Assembly: GCA_032250585.1 (NCBI GenBank)
Contig: JAVVFH010000172.1
Location: 1-7,396 of the forward strand
Source: JAVVFH01 sp032250585
GTDB taxonomy: Bacteria; Pseudomonadota; Gammaproteobacteria; Xanthomonadales; SZUA-36
Direction of reading: 5' to 3'
Length of the DNA: 7,396 bases
The notes below the pieces were generated by a model that had not been told where the DNA came from, made no database searches, and saw only the letters and a program-made list of their open reading frames with translations. Positions 1 to 6,239 of this stretch are shown here, piece by piece. Both the position numbers and the translations under genes were made by a program. The number at the start of each line of letters is the position of its first letter. Positions within the stretch are counted from its first letter, which is position 1.

Positions 1-318
1 TTCCTTGAGAATGGGATCGCGGCCGTTCCACAGCGCCAGGGCCAGGCACAGGCGCTGCTGCTTGTCGCTGATTCCGGCAATGCCGTCCTCGCCCCAGCGG
101 TAGGCGCGCGAACGCGCCTGCTCGTGGCTGAAGGAATCCCAGGCCTCGCCCGTGGCGCTGTAATCCTCGCGCACCGTGCCCCACTGGCGTTCGGCGAGAT
201 AGGGGCCCCAGCGGTCCCAGGCGGCGGTCTTGTCGTCACGCGCCGCCAGGCGCAGGCGCTCCGCGCCCAGACGCGGAGCGCCGTTGCCGGCAGTTGTCTT
301 ACGGGTTTTCTTTGACAT
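1..318 (-). CDS. GH63-like glucosidase (MGH1-like glycoside hydrolase), N-terminal part, cut by the window edge
   Basis: The minus-strand frame opens with ATG at 318-316 and stays open for 106 codons to base 1, so only the N-terminus is visible. After a basic, low-complexity tail (about residues 1-18) the protein shows a conserved block: ERLRLAARD near residues 20-28, ERQWGTVREDYS at 43-54, a Trp and Phe-Ser-His at 60-65, and ARSRAYRWGEDG at 68-79. From memory this block opens bacterial GH63-type glucosidases, large (roughly 900-residue) cytoplasmic enzymes that hydrolyse alpha-glucosidic bonds. The catalytic domain lies outside the window. The start is supported by AAGGA seven bases upstream (326-330). 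The gene overlaps the 3' end of the debranching-enzyme gene by 20 bases in another frame, so the two are very likely co-transcribed and translationally coupled. Family assignment rests on this short block; exact substrate unknown. Confidence 0.78.
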   Translation of the reverse strand, partial: MSKKTRKTTAGNGAPRLGAERLRLAARDDKTAAWDRWGPYLAERQWGTVREDYSATGEAWDSFSHEQARSRAYRWGEDGIAGISDKQQRLCLALALWNGRDPILKE

Positions 319-2347
319 GCTTGGTTCCTTCGTGATGGGCTTGCCGCGCAGCCTCGTGGGTGTCCAGATCCAGCCAGGCGCGCAGCACTTCGGCGACGCT
401 CCAGGCTTGGGCAAAACAGCCGCGTGCGGTAAAGGGCGGGGCGGCATCGAAGATTTCACTGATGCTGCCCAGGCAGGCGTTCTGCAGATGCAGGATGAGC
501 GGTTCGAGGAATGACCGGGCCGTCGCGGCGTCGCCATACACACGGTAATGCGCATCGACGAACGGACCAATCAACCAGGCCCAGACGGTGCCCTGATGAT
601 AGGCGCCATCGCGTTCGCGGGGTCCGCCCGTGTAGTGCGCCACGTAACCCGGCTCGCCGGGTGCGAGGCTGCGCAGACCGTGGGACGTCAGCAGTTCGCG
701 CGCGCAGGCATCGACGACGGCTTTCTGCCGCGCCGGGTCCAAGGGACTGTGCGGCAGGGAAACGGCGAGGATCTGGTTGGGACGCAGGCGTCCGTCGTAG
801 CGTTGGCCGTCTTGACCGAAATCGCCCTCCGGCCCGTCTATCACGTCAAACAGGGCGCCCCGCGGGGGATTCCAGAAGCGCGGAAAGTTGCCTTTGACCC
901 GCTCAGCAGCGTCCCGATAGCCAGCGGCCGCATGTTCCTTGTGCAATTGCCCGGCCAAGCCCTCCATCACGCGCAGGGCGTTGTACCAGAGCGCGTTCAC
1001 CTCCACGCACTTGCCGATGCGCGGCGTCACGACCCAGTCGCCGACCTTGGCGTCCATCCAGGTCAGCTGTGCGCCGTGCTGACCGGACGCCAGCAGTCCG
1101 TCGACGGCATCCATGCGGATGCCATAGCGCGTCCCGCGCCGGTGCCACTCGATGATGTCGCACAGTACCGGATAGAGTTCGGCGGCGAGTGTTGGGTCGC
1201 CGCTGTGGCGGGTGTACTGGTCGATGGCGTGGAAAAACCACAGCGTCGCATCGACGGTGTTGTATTCAGGCGTCGCGCTGCCGTCAGGAAACCGGTTGGG
1301 CAACATGCCGTCGCTGACGTGCGCGGCGAAGGTGCGCAGGATCGCCGCGGCGACTTCATAACGCCGGGTGGCGAGCGTCAGTCCCGGCAGGGCGATCATG
1401 GTGTCGCGGCCCCAGTCGCTGAACCAGGGATAGCCGGCGATCACGGTCTTGCCCGCCGCCTGACCTTCCCGCTGACGCGCGACGATGAACTGATCGGCGG
1501 CCAACGCGAGCTGTCGCACTCCGCTCGGAGATCCGGCGGGTAATGGATCGAGCAGCGCGGCCGCGTGACGTTCGATTTTCCGGCGCAGATCAGTGAATGC
1601 TGGTGAAGTTTCCGAGCCGGTGGACAGAACGACCGTTGCCTGTTCACCCGGTGCGAGCGACAGCACGAACCGGCCAGGCCGGTATAGATCTTCCGTGTCA
1701 TCGAGTCCGCGCGAGCCCTCCAGGCGATGTCTGAAATTCCAGTACCAGTCCGGGTCCGGTGTGAAGGTCGCGCCGGCACAAATCAGCCGATAGGGCTGTG
1801 CACCGGGAAAGGCCGCGATCTCGCAACCGTCGGGGATTTCCAGCAGAGCCGGACTCCACTCACCATGGCCATGGCTGTGGTAATCGCGGTAGCTGCACAA
1901 CGGCGCCAGCTCCACATGGAGCGGTTCGCTGGCGCGCAGCACCTGAAAGCTGACCTGAGTCATGTTATGTCCAGGCCGCATCAGCAGGCGTTTTTCCAGT
2001 ACGGCATCGGCGATGGCATAACGCCAGACCGGCATGCCCTGATTGAGATGAAACGATTCGAGATGCAGATAGCCGTGTGGCGTGACCGTGCCGTCACCGA
2101 ACTCGTGAGTCGCCAGCCGGTGCTCGATCGAAGCGTACGCGACGGCGACATCGATAGCCGCGACCATGAGTGTCCGCGCGGTGGGCGGGGCGAGCGCGGC
2201 GATCAACAGGCCGTGATAACGACGGGTATTGATCTCGCAGACCGTCCCCGAGGCAAAGCCACCGATGCCGTTGGTGACGAGCCATTCGTAGTCCATCGCC
2301 TGCGTAAGCTCGCCACAGGCGCCGCGTCCAAGATGGTACAGGGTCAA
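299..2347 (-). CDS. Glycogen debranching enzyme, amylo-alpha-1,6-glucosidase type (GDE_N + GDE_C, GH133-like)
   Basis: A complete 682-residue enzyme predicted to hydrolyse alpha-1,6-glucosidic branch points in glycogen-like glucans in the cytoplasm. The N-terminal GDE_N domain is recognisable from EWLVTNGIGGF (residues 21-31) and NTRRYHG (40-46). The C-terminal (alpha/alpha)6-barrel domain (GDE_C, about residue 275 onward) contains FSDWGRDTMIALPG with Asp315 in the WGRD motif, then LPNRF and YNTVDATLWFF, and near the end GSISEIFDA with Glu631. By analogy with the eukaryotic GDE glucosidase domain, Asp315 and Glu631 are the likely catalytic acids (inference). Length is normal for the bacterial/archaeal type. 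The start is TTG at 2347-2345; GAGGGA (2356-2361) stands eight bases before it and no in-frame ATG occurs before the upstream stop at 2432-2434. The TAA stop lies inside the next gene (GH63-like), a 20-base overlap indicating an alpha-glucan catabolic operon. No glg synthesis genes are in view. Confidence 0.95.
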   Translation of the reverse strand: MTLYHLGRGACGELTQAMDYEWLVTNGIGGFASGTVCEINTRRYHGLLIAALAPPTARTLMVAAIDVAVAYASIEHRLATHEFGDGTVTPHGYLHLESFHLNQGMPVWRYAIADAVLEKRLLMRPGHNMTQVSFQVLRASEPLHVELAPLCSYRDYHSHGHGEWSPALLEIPDGCEIAAFPGAQPYRLICAGATFTPDPDWYWNFRHRLEGSRGLDDTEDLYRPGRFVLSLAPGEQATVVLSTGSETSPAFTDLRRKIERHAAALLDPLPAGSPSGVRQLALAADQFIVARQREGQAAGKTVIAGYPWFSDWGRDTMIALPGLTLATRRYEVAAAILRTFAAHVSDGMLPNRFPDGSATPEYNTVDATLWFFHAIDQYTRHSGDPTLAAELYPVLCDIIEWHRRGTRYGIRMDAVDGLLASGQHGAQLTWMDAKVGDWVVTPRIGKCVEVNALWYNALRVMEGLAGQLHKEHAAAGYRDAAERVKGNFPRFWNPPRGALFDVIDGPEGDFGQDGQRYDGRLRPNQILAVSLPHSPLDPARQKAVVDACARELLTSHGLRSLAPGEPGYVAHYTGGPRERDGAYHQGTVWAWLIGPFVDAHYRVYGDAATARSFLEPLILHLQNACLGSISEIFDAAPPFTARGCFAQAWSVAEVLRAWLDLDTHEAARQAHHEGTKHVKENP

Positions 2348-2355
2348 GGAGTCAT

Positions 2356-2361
2356 TCCCTC
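2356..2361 (-). promoter_or_regulatory. Ribosome binding site of the debranching-enzyme gene (decides a TTG start)
   Basis: On the minus strand GAGGGA lies eight bases upstream of the TTG at 2347-2345. An ATG at 2355-2353 is closer but out of frame with the enzyme, and no other ATG or GTG in frame occurs between the upstream stop (2432-2434) and the TTG. Confidence 0.7.
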
Positions 2362-2634
2362 GAGCTGCTGTTTCCGGCCCGGGCGCGCCAAAGATAACAA
2401 ACGTACAGGAACTGGCTGTGGAGCTTTCAACTCATGCTCTCCGTGCCCCTTATTGATGATGCGCTGCAGTGCCAGCTTATCGGCTGTCACATTCATGAGT
2501 TTCAAAGCGCAACCAAGAGACCGGAAAAAGCGCCGAATCTTCCGGCTCTTTAGTTATCCATAGCCACGAACGTGGGATGCAACGCGGGATGGCTATTGTG
2601 AATCGCAAAAAATACTACGAAAGGCCGTTGCACT

Positions 2635-2656
2635 CTGTGCGTTCCCGCACGCACAG
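2635..2656. repeat. Perfect 8-bp inverted repeat (hairpin) downstream of the transposase remnant
   Basis: CTGTGCGT (2635-2642) and ACGCACAG (2649-2656) are exact reverse complements separated by six bases (TCCCGC). No T-run follows on either strand, so a rho-independent terminator is not indicated. It lies about 120 bases past the 3' end of the IS91-like remnant, where IS91 elements carry their replication origin (oriIS). That role is possible but unproven, as I do not recognise a conserved oriIS sequence. Confidence 0.5.
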
Positions 2657-2777
2657 CGGAGAAAACCTTACAGAACCGTAACCGTCATCGCGGTCATACA
2701 TTCCCGATAGCGCAAGCGGATAGGAGGGAGGATAGATGATAAAGCGCCTGTTGCCTGAGTCCAGCAAGTATTGCTGA

Positions 2778-3403
2778 TCAGTGTTGGCCGACAATTGGGT
2801 GGGGAAAGGAGTCTGGAAAGCCGAAAACGCCGTAAGCGGCCGCAATGGCCCCCTGGGCTTGAGCCCAACCGTTTTTGATGAGATTTGGTACCGGTAGTGA
2901 GTCTGGTGGTGTACGCGGTGTGCTGTCTATCAAGGCCTCACGCCGTCGGATATGACCGAGAATCTTCGCAATCAATGGTGGATTTTCGATGCAGGCGATC
3001 ACGCGCAGTTTGCCGCTGCATTCGGGGCAGGTCTCGATGTCGATGGCGAACACTCGCTTGAGGCGTTGCATCCAACTCTTGGGGCAGGCAGTTTGTCGTC
3101 GTCGACGCTACGGCGAGACCGGTGCGGCACGATGCGGGACCGGCATTTGAAGCTCGCCGAAAAAACACGTGCTTCGGCTTCGTTCGCATACTGCTGACGC
3201 TGCGCGTCAGACGTGCGCTCGCTCCCGCCTGCGCTATGGAAACAGGTGAGGCCCAGTCTGGGTCTGGGCACCAGGGCCGCCAAACGGGCAATAAAGTCCA
3301 GCGGTTCCAGCACGACCTGCGTCGAACCATCCCGAAACGGTTGCTTGTAGCGGTACACCACCCGGGCAGGATTTCCATTGCGGCCGACCGGACCGTGGCT
3401 CAC
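2778..3403 (-). pseudogene. IS91-family transposase, 3' remnant (copy A), 5'-truncated and frameshifted
   Basis: Only about the last third of an IS91-type Y2/HUH rolling-circle transposase remains. The first block (3361-3236, one frame) reads VVYRYKQPFRDGSTQVV then LEPLDFIARLAALVPRPRL, the typical segment before the C-terminus. It continues through SRIVPHRS and VDDDKLPAP. The frame is then lost at a run of four C (minus strand; bases 3081-3084) and resumes as KSWMQRLKRVFAIDIETCPEC, with a CPEC cysteine pair and LRVIACIENP, ending at 2778. Restoring one base in the C-run would join the two parts. The catalytic HUH and tyrosine region is absent, so the gene cannot encode an active transposase. 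Between the FH and RVF segments about 22 residues look inserted (see findings). The truncated 5' side lies about 50 bases from the 3' end of the hydrolase gene. A second remnant in the same orientation lies at 5131-5302. Confidence 0.87.
3194..3210. repeat. Perfect 7-bp inverted repeat within the transposase remnant
   Basis: CTGACGC (3194-3200) and GCGTCAG (3204-3210) are exact reverse complements with a three-base loop, giving a compact hairpin. It lies in the segment (about 3170-3235) that appears to be extra compared with the usual IS91 transposase sequence as I remember it. Confidence 0.6.
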
Positions 3404-3451
3404 TAGACGACGCCGGTGGGTTCAACGCGCGCGCACTGGCCGGATCGCTGC

Positions 3452-4459
3452 TTAACGGGCGACTCGTTCGAGAATTTCCAGCACCCGGGCGGGCTGCTCG
3501 AAGAACGGGAAATGCGCCGCGTTTTCCACTACGTGGAACGCCTTGTCCGGCGCCTCGATGGAATCGAAATACCGCCGGGCCAGCCCCACCAGCGTCACCA
3601 TGTCGTGTGCGCCCATGATGATGTACACCGGCAGATCGAAGCTCTGCACGGCGGACATCAGGGGGCCGTCAATCATGGCCTTTTTCATGTGCGCGGATGA
3701 GAACGAAGAGCCTTGCGCGACCGTCATCGCGTCGAAAAAACTGTACTCCGGCGCCAGCAGCCCGGTGATCAGTAAAGGGACGAACGAGGTCTCACCGTGC
3801 AGCTCCGAGCCGGTTCTGAACAGGAGCTCCGCCCTGAGCGCCTGGGTGAGTTCGGCGTCCGGTCCATACCCGTACTCGGACAGCAGCGGCGAGAGATACG
3901 CGTCCTGGATTTCACGGGCGCTGCCCTCGTCCGCCACCTGCCCGACGCCGATGAATGCGGAAAACCACTCCGGATGCCGGCTCGCCAGGATTGCCCCCAG
4001 GTGCCTGCCGTGGGAATGCCCGAGCAGGAAGATCGGCTGGCCCGGAAAGCACTCGCGGAGATACTCGACGATGGCTTCCGCGTCGGAGATCAGTTGGCTC
4101 GTGCGGATGAGGGACGGGTCCAACCCTTTTCCAAATGATTTTCCCGAAGCCCACTGATCCCAATGCACCACGACGAAGTGCTTTTCCCAGTCCCGCTGAA
4201 AGGCGTGCGCAAGGTACATCGCCGGTATTCCTGGCTCGCCGTGCAGGAACAGCAGGATCGGGTTCCTTCGGTCGCGGCCCCGGATCAGCAGGAGCTGCCG
4301 ATCCTCGTTCACCGTTATCGATGTGAGCTCAGCGACCGCATCGTCGGAAAAAATCGGTGGCGTCCAGGACTTGAACAGGAAGTAGGCCACGACGGCCAGT
4401 AGCAGCGCGACCCTTACGTTCCTGGAGCGGTTCCCGCCGGGCAGCCTGGTTTTCGACAT
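3452..4459 (-). CDS. Membrane-anchored alpha/beta hydrolase (prolyl aminopeptidase-like fold)
   Basis: A complete 335-residue alpha/beta hydrolase; substrate unknown. Residues 15-29 (VRVALLLAVVAYFLF) form one hydrophobic segment after a basic N-terminus, so the enzyme is probably anchored in the inner membrane with the catalytic domain outside. The fold is shown by LLFLHGEPG (69-77, the oxyanion-loop position), VVHWDQWASGKS (97-108), the nucleophile elbow GHSHG with Ser149, GAHD with Asp286, and NAAHFPFFEQP with His316. These give a plausible Ser-Asp-His triad. Related enzymes usually have HGGPG and a DQRGxG-type motif; here Gly to Glu and Arg-Gly to Trp-Ala changes are seen, which could reduce activity. 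The ATG lies inside the SRPBCC gene's frame with only a weak Shine-Dalgarno (CAGGG, very close), suggesting expression coupled to that upstream gene, which is now interrupted. The 3' end abuts IS91 remnant A. The frame is intact, but function is uncertain. Confidence 0.85.
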   Translation of the reverse strand: MSKTRLPGGNRSRNVRVALLLAVVAYFLFKSWTPPIFSDDAVAELTSITVNEDRQLLLIRGRDRRNPILLFLHGEPGIPAMYLAHAFQRDWEKHFVVVHWDQWASGKSFGKGLDPSLIRTSQLISDAEAIVEYLRECFPGQPIFLLGHSHGRHLGAILASRHPEWFSAFIGVGQVADEGSAREIQDAYLSPLLSEYGYGPDAELTQALRAELLFRTGSELHGETSFVPLLITGLLAPEYSFFDAMTVAQGSSFSSAHMKKAMIDGPLMSAVQSFDLPVYIIMGAHDMVTLVGLARRYFDSIEAPDKAFHVVENAAHFPFFEQPARVLEILERVAR

Positions 4460-4871
4460 AGCCCTGGTCCCAGGAAGCTTCGCGATCGTGATTGCGAAGG
4501 TCTATGCCGTGATCGCAAGCAGCCTTCAGGGTAAGCAGCACGGAGACCCAGCCGGCAAGCACTTCCTCAAAGTCGTCCGCCGGGGGGAGCGCTTCGACGG
4601 TCAGCACCGTCGCCCGGGGCCTCTCGTCGATCGAGAAGGTCGTCACCGCGTCGAAATACTGCACCTGGATCATGGCGCAGGGCTCGCAGCCTAATAGTCG
4701 GCAATCGGTTTCCATGCCATTGGGAAACAAAAGCCTTATCGTCTCGCCCCGCTGGGCGGACTTCTCGGCCCAGAACTTCTCCCGCCCGGCATCCGTGCTC
4801 AGAAATTAGTAGACGCGCTCTGCGGGCGCCTTGAGTCGCACGCGCCAGCAAACTTTTCGTATGTTGCTCAC
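4329..4871 (-). pseudogene. SRPBCC / AHSA1-like domain protein, interrupted by a premature TAA
   Basis: Read from GTG at 4871-4869 (GGGAG about nine bases upstream), the minus-strand frame gives WRVRLKAPAERVY, then TAA at codon 22 (4808-4806), then FLSTDAGREKFWAEKS, LLFPNGMETDCRLL, VQYFDAVTTFS, ADDFEEVLAGWVSVLLTLKA and SWDQGYVEN. This is the pattern of a START/SRPBCC ligand-binding domain of the AHSA1-like group, about 140 residues long. The stop falls where I would expect Glu (GAA/GAG) in ...VY-E-FL..., so one or two base changes explain it. The homology ends around Asn141; the frame then runs on for some 39 codons of unconserved sequence to 4329, across the start of the hydrolase gene, as if the original stop was also lost. 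A shorter protein could start at the ATG at 4730, but it would lack the first strands and helix of the fold. Ligand and role are unknown; it was probably co-expressed with the hydrolase. Confidence 0.85.
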
Positions 4872-4978
4872 CGATCTACACTCCCGGGTGAAATCGTGAA
4901 AGTCCTCTATGCAAGCGGAAACCGCCTGGTGCGGATAGGAATTTTAACCCAGGTATTCGCCAATTCCGGCAAGTAGCG

Positions 4979-4996
4979 ACAGACCTTAAAGTCTGT
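4979..4996. repeat. Short inverted repeat in the gap between the SRPBCC gene and IS91 remnant B
   Basis: ACAGAC (4979-4984) and GTCTGT (4991-4996) pair perfectly around CTTAAA; a G-T and a C-G pair can extend the stem by two. No T-run follows. The surrounding gap 4872-5130 (259 bases) holds no gene I recognise. It should contain the promoter of the SRPBCC-hydrolase pair on the minus strand, but I could not find a convincing -35/-10 pair. Confidence 0.4.
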
Positions 4997-5109
4997 TGAT
5001 CAGCAGTCATTTTGCACGAAATGCGAAAGAACGGGGCGAAAGAACCGGCTTTTTGGCAGGGGATTGACCCCGCGCTCTCCAGGTCCCGGTCCCAGGCCGA
5101 AATTCACTC

Positions 5110-5124
5110 TGGGTGCAACACCCA
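5110..5124. repeat. Short hairpin just downstream of IS91 remnant B
   Basis: TGGGTG (5110-5115) and CACCCA (5119-5124) pair perfectly around a three-base loop, six bases beyond the stop codon of the remnant in its reading direction. There is no T-run, so its role as terminator or element end is not established. Confidence 0.4.
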
Positions 5125-5130
5125 TTCGCT

Positions 5131-5302
5131 CTATGTGAGGTGCAGTCTGCAGATTGATTCAGTCGGCGGCCCGCGGGCCGTTGTGCCGGCCAGGGCCTGG
5201 CGCCGTCGGACGTGACTGAGGATCTTGGCCATCAGCGCCGGATCCTCGATGCAGGCGATAACCCGGAGCTTGCCGCCGCACTCCGGGCAGGTCTCGATGT
5301 CG
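5131..5302 (-). pseudogene. IS91-family transposase, 3' remnant (copy B)
   Basis: Only about 57 codons of the C-terminus remain: DIETCPECGGKLRVIACIED, then PALMAKILSHVRRRQALAG, to a stop at 5131. It carries the same CPEC pair and RVIACIE segment as copy A. Hand alignment of 5201-5302 with 2941-3042 gives 83 of 102 identical bases without gaps. Similarity stops abruptly at 5302, and what follows does not continue the transposase, so the 5' boundary is a recombination or deletion junction. Both copies have the same orientation and bracket the SRPBCC-hydrolase pair. At 81% identity they are not a recent duplication: they come from two related elements or from an old copy that diverged. A 14-bp perfect palindrome, CGGCCCGCGGGCCG, lies inside it at 5167-5180. 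Confidence 0.86.
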
Positions 5303-5350
5303 CCAAGTCCAGCCATCCCGGCACGGCGGCGTGGCCGGCGCGTTCAGCAC

Positions 5351-5362
5351 GAACCCGGGTTC
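5351..5362. repeat. 12-bp perfect palindrome overlapping the yghU stop codon
   Basis: GAACCCGGGTTC is its own reverse complement and includes two bases of the yghU TGA stop (5363-5361). There is no loop or T-run, so a classical terminator is unlikely; it may be chance in GC-rich DNA. Confidence 0.35.
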
Positions 5363-6239
5363 ACGAGGACGAGTTACCGCCGATCATGTCCTGGGTTTCC
5401 GTTTCGAAATCGCCGGCGGCGTGGCGCTCGAGCAACTGCATCGCCGGGTCGCCGAACGAGCGGTTGACCATGCGCCCGCGCAGCACCGCGGGACGGGCGT
5501 CTATCGTCTTGCTCCAGCGCTGGACATTTGCGTAGCTATCGACCTGCAGGAACTCCGCCGCGTCATAAAGCCTGCCGAGCGCGAGCTGGCCGTACCAGGC
5601 CCAGATCGCCATGTCGGCGATGGTGTAATCGCCGCCGGCCATGTATTCGTGGTCGGTCAGGTGCCGGTCCAGCACATCGAGCTGGCGCCTGGCTTCCATC
5701 GTGTAGCGGTCGATGCAGTACTTGATCGGCTCCGGCGCGTAGGCGTAGAAGTGACCAAAGCCGCCGCCCAGGTAGGGTGCGCTGCCCATCTGCCAGAACA
5801 GCCAGTTCAGGCACTCGGTGCGCGCATGGCGGTCGGTGGGCAGGAACGCGTCGAATTTCTCGGCCAGGTAGAGCAGGATGGAACCGGATTCGAACAGCCG
5901 CATGGAAGGCTCGGTGCTGTGGTCCACCAGGGCCGGGATCTTGGAGTTGGGATTGATCTCGACGAAACCCGACCCGAACTGGTCGCCCTCGCTGATGTCG
6001 ATCAGCCAGGCGTCGTACTCGGCGTCTGAAAAGCCGCGCGCCAGCAGCTCCTCGAACATCACCGTTACCTTGACGCCGTTGGGCGTGGCCAGCGAGTAGA
6101 GCTGGTGCGGGTGCTTGCCGACCGGCAATTTCTTCTCGTGCGTCGGCCCGGCGGTCGGGCGGTTGATGTTGGCGAACTTGCCGCCGTTGCCCGGCGTCCA
6201 CTCCCAGACTTTCGGCGGCGTGTAGCTGGATTCGGTCAT
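5361..6239 (-). CDS. yghU: Glutathione-dependent disulfide-bond oxidoreductase YghU (nu-class glutathione transferase)
   Basis: A complete 292-residue protein that matches remembered E. coli YghU (288 residues) along its whole length. Shared segments include FANINRPTAGPTHEKKLPVG (22-41), LYSLATPNGVKV (47-58), EYDAWLI (74-80), GDQFGSGFVEINPNSKIPAL (85-104), FESGSILLYLAEKF (116-129), LGGGFGHFYAYAP and EYMAGGDYTIADMAIW. The N-terminal thioredoxin-like domain holds the glutathione site: Asn26, Thr52 and Asn54 of TPNG, the cis-Pro in KIP (102), and the ESG motif (117-119). The rest is the all-helical GST C-terminal domain. YghU binds two glutathiones and reduces disulfides using glutathione thiol rather than a protein cysteine; it is cytosolic and linked to thiol and peroxide stress. 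The ATG at 6239-6237 fits the E. coli N-terminus, though the ribosome binding site is weak. No in-frame lesions are seen, so it is functional in appearance despite the decayed neighbours. It appears monocistronic. Confidence 0.97.
   Translation of the reverse strand: MTESSYTPPKVWEWTPGNGGKFANINRPTAGPTHEKKLPVGKHPHQLYSLATPNGVKVTVMFEELLARGFSDAEYDAWLIDISEGDQFGSGFVEINPNSKIPALVDHSTEPSMRLFESGSILLYLAEKFDAFLPTDRHARTECLNWLFWQMGSAPYLGGGFGHFYAYAPEPIKYCIDRYTMEARRQLDVLDRHLTDHEYMAGGDYTIADMAIWAWYGQLALGRLYDAAEFLQVDSYANVQRWSKTIDARPAVLRGRMVNRSFGDPAMQLLERHAAGDFETETQDMIGGNSSS

Larger units (their letters stand above)
2348..2777. other. Intergenic stretch, about 430 bases, no gene recognised
   Basis: No reading frame here resembles a known protein. 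The part next to the debranching-enzyme start must hold its promoter, on the minus strand. A TTGAAA (2430-2425) is present, but no convincing -10 box sits 16-18 bases from it. The stretch also holds an imperfect inverted repeat at 2515-2550 (AAGAG/CCGGAA pairing with TTCCGG/CTCTT, one bulge), a 7-base inverted repeat ATAGCCA...TGGCTAT around 2560-2597, and a stronger hairpin at 2635-2656 listed separately. Because it lies on the 3' side of an IS91-like transposase remnant, part of it may be the old right end of that element. Confidence 0.5.

Noticed and set aside
548..1543. Long plus-strand open frame (331 codons) opposite the debranching enzyme
   Set aside because: Its protein has no recognisable motif and it lies fully antisense to a gene with clear family motifs; GC-rich DNA gives such shadow frames.
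2515..2550. Possible rho-independent terminator
   Set aside because: The stem is bulged with a 13-base loop, and neither strand has a proper T-run directly after it; no gene ends close by.
1727..2563. Plus-strand frame of 278 codons crossing the debranching-enzyme start
   Set aside because: Antisense shadow of the enzyme N-terminus extending into intergenic DNA; no family resemblance.
2716..2725. 10-bp direct repeat GCGGATAGGA, also at 4931-4940, as a possible target duplication flanking the cassette
   Set aside because: Ten-base repeats are expected by chance many times in 7.4 kb, and the positions do not coincide with the element boundaries.
3543..4157. Plus-strand frame of 204 codons opposite the hydrolase
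   Set aside because: Ser/Pro/Arg-rich antisense shadow of a clear alpha/beta hydrolase.
4567..4851. Minus-strand frame of 94 codons overlapping the SRPBCC gene
   Set aside because: Different frame from the conserved SRPBCC sequence; Arg-rich composition typical of a shadow.
5331..6029. Plus-strand frame of 232 codons opposite yghU
   Set aside because: Shadow of yghU, whose match covers the entire minus-strand frame.
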